Origin: Lineus longissimus
Taxonomy: Eukaryota; Nemertea; Pilidiophora; Heteronemertea; Lineidae
NCBI RefSeq assembly: GCF_910592395.1
Contig: NC_088314.1
Location: forward strand, 19,178,070 to 19,242,069
Length of the DNA stretch: 64,000 nt
Reading direction: 5' to 3'
Made by a program: the position numbers and the translations under genes. Shown one piece after another: positions 57,506 through 64,000 of the stretch (within the stretch, counting starts at the first letter, position 1; each line of letters begins with the position of its first letter). The notes below the pieces were generated by a model. The model was not told where the DNA came from. It saw only the letters and a list, made by a program, of their open reading frames with translations, and ran no database searches.

Positions 57506-58440
57506 CATTTTTGTCCTGATACATTTTTTGGGGTATTGCATATTTTGAAACTGATTTCCGTCATCTATGTTGGGATTTAAAGGATCATGCGGTGTTGAAT
57601 CAAGTCGTAATATATTCCACCCACGGCTGTGTCCCAAGGACACCAGATGTTCCGGCGACAGCTGATATCATTTCTGACAAGGATCGCAGGGGGTGGTTTC
57701 AACAACCTAAGGGTCACTAGGGCAGTATTTGTCTCTGGACATTATCTTCCTAACTATTAAATTGAATCATGCCATTCGCGTGTCGAGAGGGCCGATAATC
57801 ACAGGACAGTGGTTCACTAGACTCAACAGGCATCTTCTTACGATAATACTCCCTTGTGATTGGACCATTGACTGTACAGTCCCGAGGTGAAGCATGATTG
57901 AGGGCTTTTGATTGGCAAATAAGACGGAAAGTCTTAAAGAAGAGCCGGTGAGTGCACAGTAACGGAGAGCGAATAAGATCACAGAAATTTTAAAAAATTG
58001 AAATAAATTTTCATTACTTTTTAATATAAAAAAATTGTGTCCCTACATTTATCGGTGTGGTATCGAAAAGAGTGGGTTAAAATCCGAAAATCTTACATAA
58101 AATATTCTGATAAGCGCAATTCCAAGATGATTTATGGGACACTATCATAGTGGCATGAGATTAAAATAATTGTTGACTATTGTCATTATATCATGGTCAT
58201 AATATCAATAATGCATTAGCGAATAAAATACACTATCAAACATACACACACGTAGTTTATATACAATTAGAGTCCGCCAATACGACGCCAACACAGCTGA
58301 TAAGCTTTCAAATTGAATTTCGATTGGGACTTAACGCATGACCCTGTCCCGAGTAACTTATCGCTCGATCGACCGCTGCCTATATGACCCAAAACAAGTC
58401 ATGATACTTACAACATATTATTATTCTGGCGAGCGGAGTA

Positions 58441-58602
58441 TAGTGGAACCTCCCTAAGCGGACACCTCTCTATTAAGGACACTAGTTTTGGCCACAAATT
58501 GGTTGTTTCCATTCAATTTGACCTCGCCAATCAGGACACCTCTCAGTATTAAGGACAGCATTTGTCAGTCCCGAGTGTGTCTTTAGTAGAGAGGTTTACT
58601 GC
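58441..58602. mobile_element. pogo/Tigger-like MITE, near-complete copy
   Basis: Starts tagtggaacctccctaagcg after TA and ends gagaggtttactgca. It carries the same internal blocks (cctctctattaaggacac, caatttgacctcgcc) as 33076-33253. The termini have decayed (CAG to TAG). Confidence 0.75.
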
Positions 58603-60049
58603 ATATATAGAATACAATGTTTTAGTGAGACATTCAAGAGTGTTGCATATCATTTACAATATACAGGTTAAGACACATTTTCAACAACATGCATTTAATG
58701 AATGAAACGTTAAACAACTTTATCGAAAGTAGCCCCATGACCTCTCTTTTTGGCGGCTTCTGTGCATTCAACTTTCTCAAGTGTTTTTCGATCCATAAGA
58801 CTGGCTAATGATAACCCCCGGCACATATACTGATGTCAATTTGTCATTGGTATATTCATACATGTAAGCTTACTTTGAAGTTATCGGGACGCTTAGAAGA
58901 AATCCTATACACCCTTACACTGCAGCCCCAATAGCCCTGATCTTAATTGTATCCCCTCTGCATACAGTATTGACAAGACTGTTCTTGCATCTCGACGAAT
59001 GCCATCCTATTCGAAGATTGACACAGTCAATCTCGTCGGTTTCAAAGCAGTCGTCTCGAACATTCTAACGAGCATCCGATATGTTTTTGTTTATTTGTGT
59101 TTTGTTTATACAAACTGCTATTTAAACGATCAAATGGCATCAGAGAACCCAAGGGCCAAATGACATACTAATCATACAGACTCAATTATATATGAACTGA
59201 TAAGAAAATCACAATATTTTCTTCAGCAATGTACGCCCCAGCTTTAACCTTTGTCTGTCAATTTCATTGATTTGCCTCTTTGGCGCAGGTCAAACAGAAA
59301 GCTGACATTGATCGTAATACGAAAGTTGAGCTGAATTGTTGATAAACATGAGAAAATCGCCATGCTATTCCTTGAGGGGTAATTTAGGAGGGGTAGACGG
59401 CACTTGTGTCCTTTGATCATGACAATTAAGACTGGGTAGGGTCTCAGCCAGATAGAATAGGTAGTATTTCTTCCTTAGGTTCAAACGTCAATTGCTATGG
59501 AGTCAGCAGAAAGCCAAAGCTCTAAAATATAAGTGCATGAAGTTAGTGCCCCCATGTATTTATGATAATACTGCAATAGTTTACTTGAATTATTTTTAAA
59601 ATACCAGGCCCCAGGCCTGTATTGACTCACACTGGCAGTTATTGGTATGCCATTGATAATTTTCCTATTAAACATACATATTTCTGCCAGTTCAAATGCC
59701 GTTACAGCGGGCAGACAGACAGACCATGGTTGGGCTGTCATTAGCCATGATCTATGTACTCATGATAAACTGGTGGTGGTTATGTAGCGTCCGTTGACAG
59801 GCTGGGCTAATCAAATACTTCATAACTGTCTGCAGACGGTCTACTTTAGAAGGCACGCTTCACGGGGGCGGGGCGCGCCACAGAGCACAATTCACACTGA
59901 GATGCCAGTCACCATTCTCGGTGCTTGCAGGTGAAAAGTAGAAAAAGACTGTACAGGGAACCATAATATCGACTCGGGAGTTCAGTCAAACGATTTACTG
60001 TTGTAATGTCATGTTGGAAGAAACAGGAGACCTCGGAGAAACAAACGCT
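58603..60049. other. No gene recognised
   Basis: Anonymous AT-rich sequence. A short GC-rich patch at 59850-59885 (cacgggggcggggcgcgcc) is the only compositional feature. Confidence 0.5.
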
Positions 60050-60180
60050 GTTGGTTGGAGAAAACTTGTTCATTCATGTAGCATGGAGTTGTGATCCGAC
60101 CGGGAGTCGAACCCATGGCCTTGAGACCATTCTGCGGGTCATTTAACGCTTCCGGAAGCCCATCGTCAAACCGATCTGTC
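60050..60180 (-). mobile_element. tRNA-like SINE unit
   Basis: On the minus strand a good B box (gggttcgactcccggtcgg) follows gcagaatggtctcaaggcc. Upstream there is no matched acceptor stem or A box in the right place, so a SINE remnant is more likely than a tRNA gene. Confidence 0.4.
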
Positions 60181-63100
60181 TGTACAAGTATCATTTATAG
60201 TCTATGATCAACACTCCATCAGGATAATGACTTATTTCACAAATTGCCAATCTGGACACGGCGTTGACCTTTTGTGGGCTTTGACCGCAGTTTAGCAAGG
60301 GTTATTTGAACGATCAAATTGATTGGGAGTAGACCAAAAGCTACATTGTCATTGAACAGTAGTGCATATTGCAGTGCATTTTGGTGAAATACATGTATCA
60401 GCTACTCATGTACATTTCAGATAGATGTCATTACTTCTAATTAAGCCAAGTAATTGATAATAAATGATAGGAATCGTTTAGTAATTTAATCATGCCAATT
60501 GATCTCTGATTGACAGGTGCTGCGGGTACATGAGTATTTGCAGGTTTGGGGATTTGATGTAATATTCCCGAGAAATGCGTAGGAATTTTATTAGAGGGTC
60601 GTGTATGCATAGAGATAGGGCAAATAGAGATTAGGAACAAAAACAAACATTTTAGTATATGTACATTTCAAAATGAATGAACTGTTCATTGATAGATTCC
60701 GATATCTTTATTTGAACCCAGGACTTTTTATAACAGGCGTTTTCTTAGAAAGTGGAGAGTTGTCTCTAGATAATGGCGTGCGGATCCCGCACTTGGCCAC
60801 TAATAGTTCCGCCAGGGAGCGCTGTGGGCATACATCTGAAACTGTTTCCACACTGTTATAGAACAAAACTGCTGTCTGTCGACATTCTGATACCATTAGT
60901 GCCGTGTCAGCATTTTTTTCGCTACACTTTTCCGCCGTTAATTTGCAACGAGAACGCTCTTGATGCAACTAAACAAATCTTGTTTTTTGTTTTGTTTAAA
61001 TCCAACCAGAAACCAGGTCACATTGACATAAGGCCGATAAAGTATGTAAAGCTGTGGTATTTCCTGATATTCGGCTTGAATTCTCGCCACACTTTTTCCA
61101 AACCTGCATTATCGTCTGCTCGAGTTGATGCAGGCAATCAGGTACTTGAAGCTTCATGTCACCGGAGCGTGTGCAGGCCATACAAGTTACAATAACACCA
61201 TCATATTTCATTACACTATTGCAAACATCAAGCTAAATGGCGCCATTCTGTATCAAGTTAAAATATGAGACTTTGAAAAATTCCATACCACGACGAGTCT
61301 ACTTCATTTCATGGGGCTACGATGAGGCGTCTTTATGATTTTAGTACGGTTTCTTAAGTAACCCTTATCTCTCTATTTGTATCTCTGTTAGTATCCTAAT
61401 GTAAGAAGTGACGGAAAGTGCTGTATATACAATATATCCTTGTACATTCATCGCAAAGCTTTGAAACATTTTGCAGCTTTCAGCGTTTAACTGAAGATGT
61501 AACGCAAACGTTCATGCTCACGTATCGAAGTGTAGAAATGCACAGATTCAGTGGTGTGTTTTGAAATGCCGCTTGAAGTTTCGCACAATTGTTGACAATG
61601 AAATTCACAAACAGGCCTCATGCCTGTCGGTGACTTGTACGTAGGTGTAACATTCATCATTTTAAAACTTCAAGGAGCGACATTTTATCGCAAAACAAAG
61701 CGTTGGAGTTTTTGATTTAGGGAATCACGGAAGAGATACATCAGAGGTGTTCATTATGGTAGCTGACACGGCTGAGTTAACAGTATTTTAACTGAAGCTA
61801 CCTGCTTTTTGTAGGTACTCTCTTGCTCAATAATATCTGTCTCAGACTTCCTTCATTGATCCTAAAACACACACATTTTTGACACGCCAGATTTGCTGCG
61901 ATTGGTAAAGCGTCGGTTAAGGTTCAATTACATATGATTCTGTCAGCGAATCGGGCCATCATTTCCTTTTATTCTAGTGATGACACACCACTTATCATAT
62001 TTCGAAACCCATAATCCTCTTGCCAGAGTCATCATCATCATTATCATCATCGATCTTCAAAAACCGCCAACTCATTTTTTTACATCACGATTGCATTTAC
62101 ATCGTTTATCAACTCGACCAATATCGCATCAAAACATATAACAGCACACATATCGTTGATGGATCTCAACACAATGCAAATACTTATAATTCATTGAAAG
62201 TCATGTCCTAAATCATGTAATTACCATTTTTACTGTGTAAACACGAAAATGTACGCGGCATTCTACCGAAAATTCTTCATATGTGTTCCATATAGTCATA
62301 CAACGCACAATAAACACAACGAAATCCATCCCACTTCAAGCATTTTGACATTTCTTTTTCATTATTTTCAACCCGCATTGTCGCCCGAACCCTCCTGGTG
62401 TGGCTGGAGAGCATCCTCGTCCCCAACGATACCCTTATCCACAACATTGCACGCACTCGGGTAACGTTCTGTCCTCCTGGGGTGAGATTCTTTGCGAAAG
62501 TGGGCGTCGTCCTCAATGGTTGGATACACCACTCTAGAAGTCAAGATCGTTCAAGTTTTGAAGATGGTATTCATCTGAACTTGAGTTGCTGCATGACCTG
62601 AATGACTACGATTCTGAAGGAGGCTCTCTAGTGGCGTTTGGCGTCATTGAAATGTGCGAACATGACGTGCATGGATTACAAATATATAACTTACAAATTA
62701 TAAGTTACAATTGGATGCAGCATATTTTGTCCTCTGTCTCCAAGTAATTCCCTAAAATGGACAGTGAAGTAAAACGATGTGTACATGAAACCTTACATAT
62801 TGTTCACATGATCATGTGAATGAAGTTTCGCCAAGTTTCATGCATCCCGAGATTCAGGTTTTTGATACTCCTACGTCATATACAAAAGATGCGGAGTACA
62901 TATATTGAAAACCACTGGTGCCAGGGTGAGTTTGACGGCACTGAATCGTGATTTTACTGCACACTGGGCATTTGAACTAAACATTTTCCAGTACGGGTGC
63001 GGTTTCAGGCCAAAATGGTGCAGGACTTCTCGACAATGTTGAACCAAATGCCAAATAGACAAGACGCCATTGAGTGCTGTCACCCCAGCTGCAAATACCA

Positions 63101-64000
63101 GGAAATATTTGAGATTTCGCCAAAGAGAATTAAGTTTCAGACGAAATTCAAACCATTGACAGGAGGCAGCGATTATTTACAAAAGATTCTCATCCGCGGA
63201 CGCACTCTACCGTTTTCTTATTCGTAAGATTTCTGAGATGATGATAAAGATAGGTTTGAGTCGGTTCTGTCGTGGAGAGTACCTGTAACATTATACCTGT
63301 GAATACATTGGGTTACAATGGTTATGGACGCACACAGATGTACGCCTATCACCCCAGATTATTCACGAGGCCAATATAGCTGTAGGCTATGAGGACTTTT
63401 TAGCCAAAAACTCTAACAAGACATTGCAACAATTTTATCTCGAATTCAATCTTGGAAAATGACGCTATTATGGTCAGATTAAATCAGGCGGGTTATTCCT
63501 GTTTAAGTCCTACCTTGAGGGGGCCAGGACGGACGAAATCTGTCCAAGGGTTACACGGTATTACAGGAGGAGGATTATGAGTTAAAGCCACAGAATGTTT
63601 AAATAAATAACTCGACATTGACTTTTGAGTCAACAATGAGCTTAATTTGTTGAATCAGGGGAGGGGCAACCAGTGGAAAAACCTTAAGGTCATTGGCGCC
63701 GAGACCCTTCAGCTTAAAAACATATTTATACATGATTTTGCACGGTTGAAGCTCCACGGATAAAGTTAAGTGTACATGAATTAACGACTCCGTCATGTCC
63801 GTCACAACACTTGAGAAGTGAAAGCAGACTTGAAGAATAAAAGTCAAAGTCGATGTTGAGGAGATGTCAACATTACCAGTCGATTGTGAACAAGACTACT
63901 TCAATCTGAAGGGGTGGATCATTGGTATAAAGAAAGCAGAGGAATAGGGCTAAACAGGGTTACCCGACAGTCGTCTTCATCAGTACATGTACTTATATTG
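60181..64000. other. No gene supported
   Basis: Open frames up to 140 codons (60773-61195 plus) overlap equally long antisense frames and match no family I know. A GC-richer patch at 62380-62500 (gctggagagcatcctcgtcc) might be a small exon on either strand, but the splice sites are poor. No repeats of note. Confidence 0.45.

Noticed and set aside
57040-57564. 174-codon minus-strand frame, longest single uninterrupted non-gene frame in this part
   Set aside because: AT-rich, Phe/Leu-rich composition, no family resemblance, and overlapped by a more protein-like plus frame; left undecided and not called.
60060-60180. tRNA gene suggested by a good B box
   Set aside because: No acceptor-stem pairing or correctly spaced A box; treated as SINE.
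60773-61195. 140-codon plus-strand frame
   Set aside because: No recognisable domain; the antisense strand is equally open; no promoter or splice support.
62360-62480. GC-rich patch that could be an exon on either strand
   Set aside because: Plus strand lacks an acceptor; the minus-strand acceptor has a poor pyrimidine tract; no homology recognised.

Overview
The window is nuclear DNA from a marine invertebrate animal. The evidence is multi-exon genes with GT-AG introns of about 0.1-5 kb, proteins that align throughout with animal orthologues, many short inverted-repeat DNA transposons, tRNA-derived SINEs and LINE tails ending in (ATT)n. A deuterostome (echinoderm, hemichordate or lancelet) or a lophotrochozoan both fit; the sequence alone does not decide between them. 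There is no bacterial gene organisation, CRISPR array, rRNA gene or convincing tRNA gene.

Four protein genes can be read. (1) The 3' part of a Golgi carbohydrate sulfotransferase (CHST8-14/HNK-1 type), minus strand, 2.16-3.45 kb. (2) A complete UPF2, the nonsense-mediated-decay scaffold, plus strand, 8.36-24.30 kb, in 30 coding exons that join in frame into 1,469 codons. (3) STRAD, the LKB1-activating pseudokinase, minus strand, 38.58-31.11 kb, about 395 residues in 11 exons, with the first tiny exon predicted. (4) A complete monoacylglycerol lipase (MGLL), minus strand, 50.32-41.60 kb, 8 exons, 295 residues, with its catalytic triad intact. A lone signal-peptide exon at 53.97 kb (plus) probably begins a fifth gene that continues past the window. 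It lies about 0.9 kb downstream of a CRE + CCAAT + TATA promoter-like cluster. Sulfotransferase and UPF2 diverge, UPF2 and STRAD converge, and STRAD and MGLL are in tandem. The genes belong to unrelated housekeeping pathways (glycan sulfation, RNA quality control, LKB1 signalling, lipid turnover), and nothing suggests they work together.

The rest is dominated by repeats. Between 0.7 and 8.0 kb is a cluster of foldback elements. The most unusual is a 1.2-kb element at 5.68-6.90 kb with perfect ~146-bp terminal inverted repeats and two further internal inverted-repeat pairs, arranged so that one strand would fold into a three-way junction. It appears to be inserted inside an older element that carries 9-bp target duplications. 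Between the convergent UPF2 and STRAD 3' ends lies a ~4.85-kb degenerate ~71-bp satellite. Introns carry further minisatellites: 39 bp in UPF2, 97 bp filling a STRAD intron, and 22 bp beside an MGLL splice donor. Copies of a pogo/Tigger-like MITE (CAGTRGAACC ends, TA target) occur throughout, and one abuts a STRAD splice donor.

From 54 to 64 kb I can support little beyond a MITE, a pogo copy, a SINE-like unit and weak exon candidates. Exon borders were read by eye from splice consensus, reading-frame continuity and protein homology.
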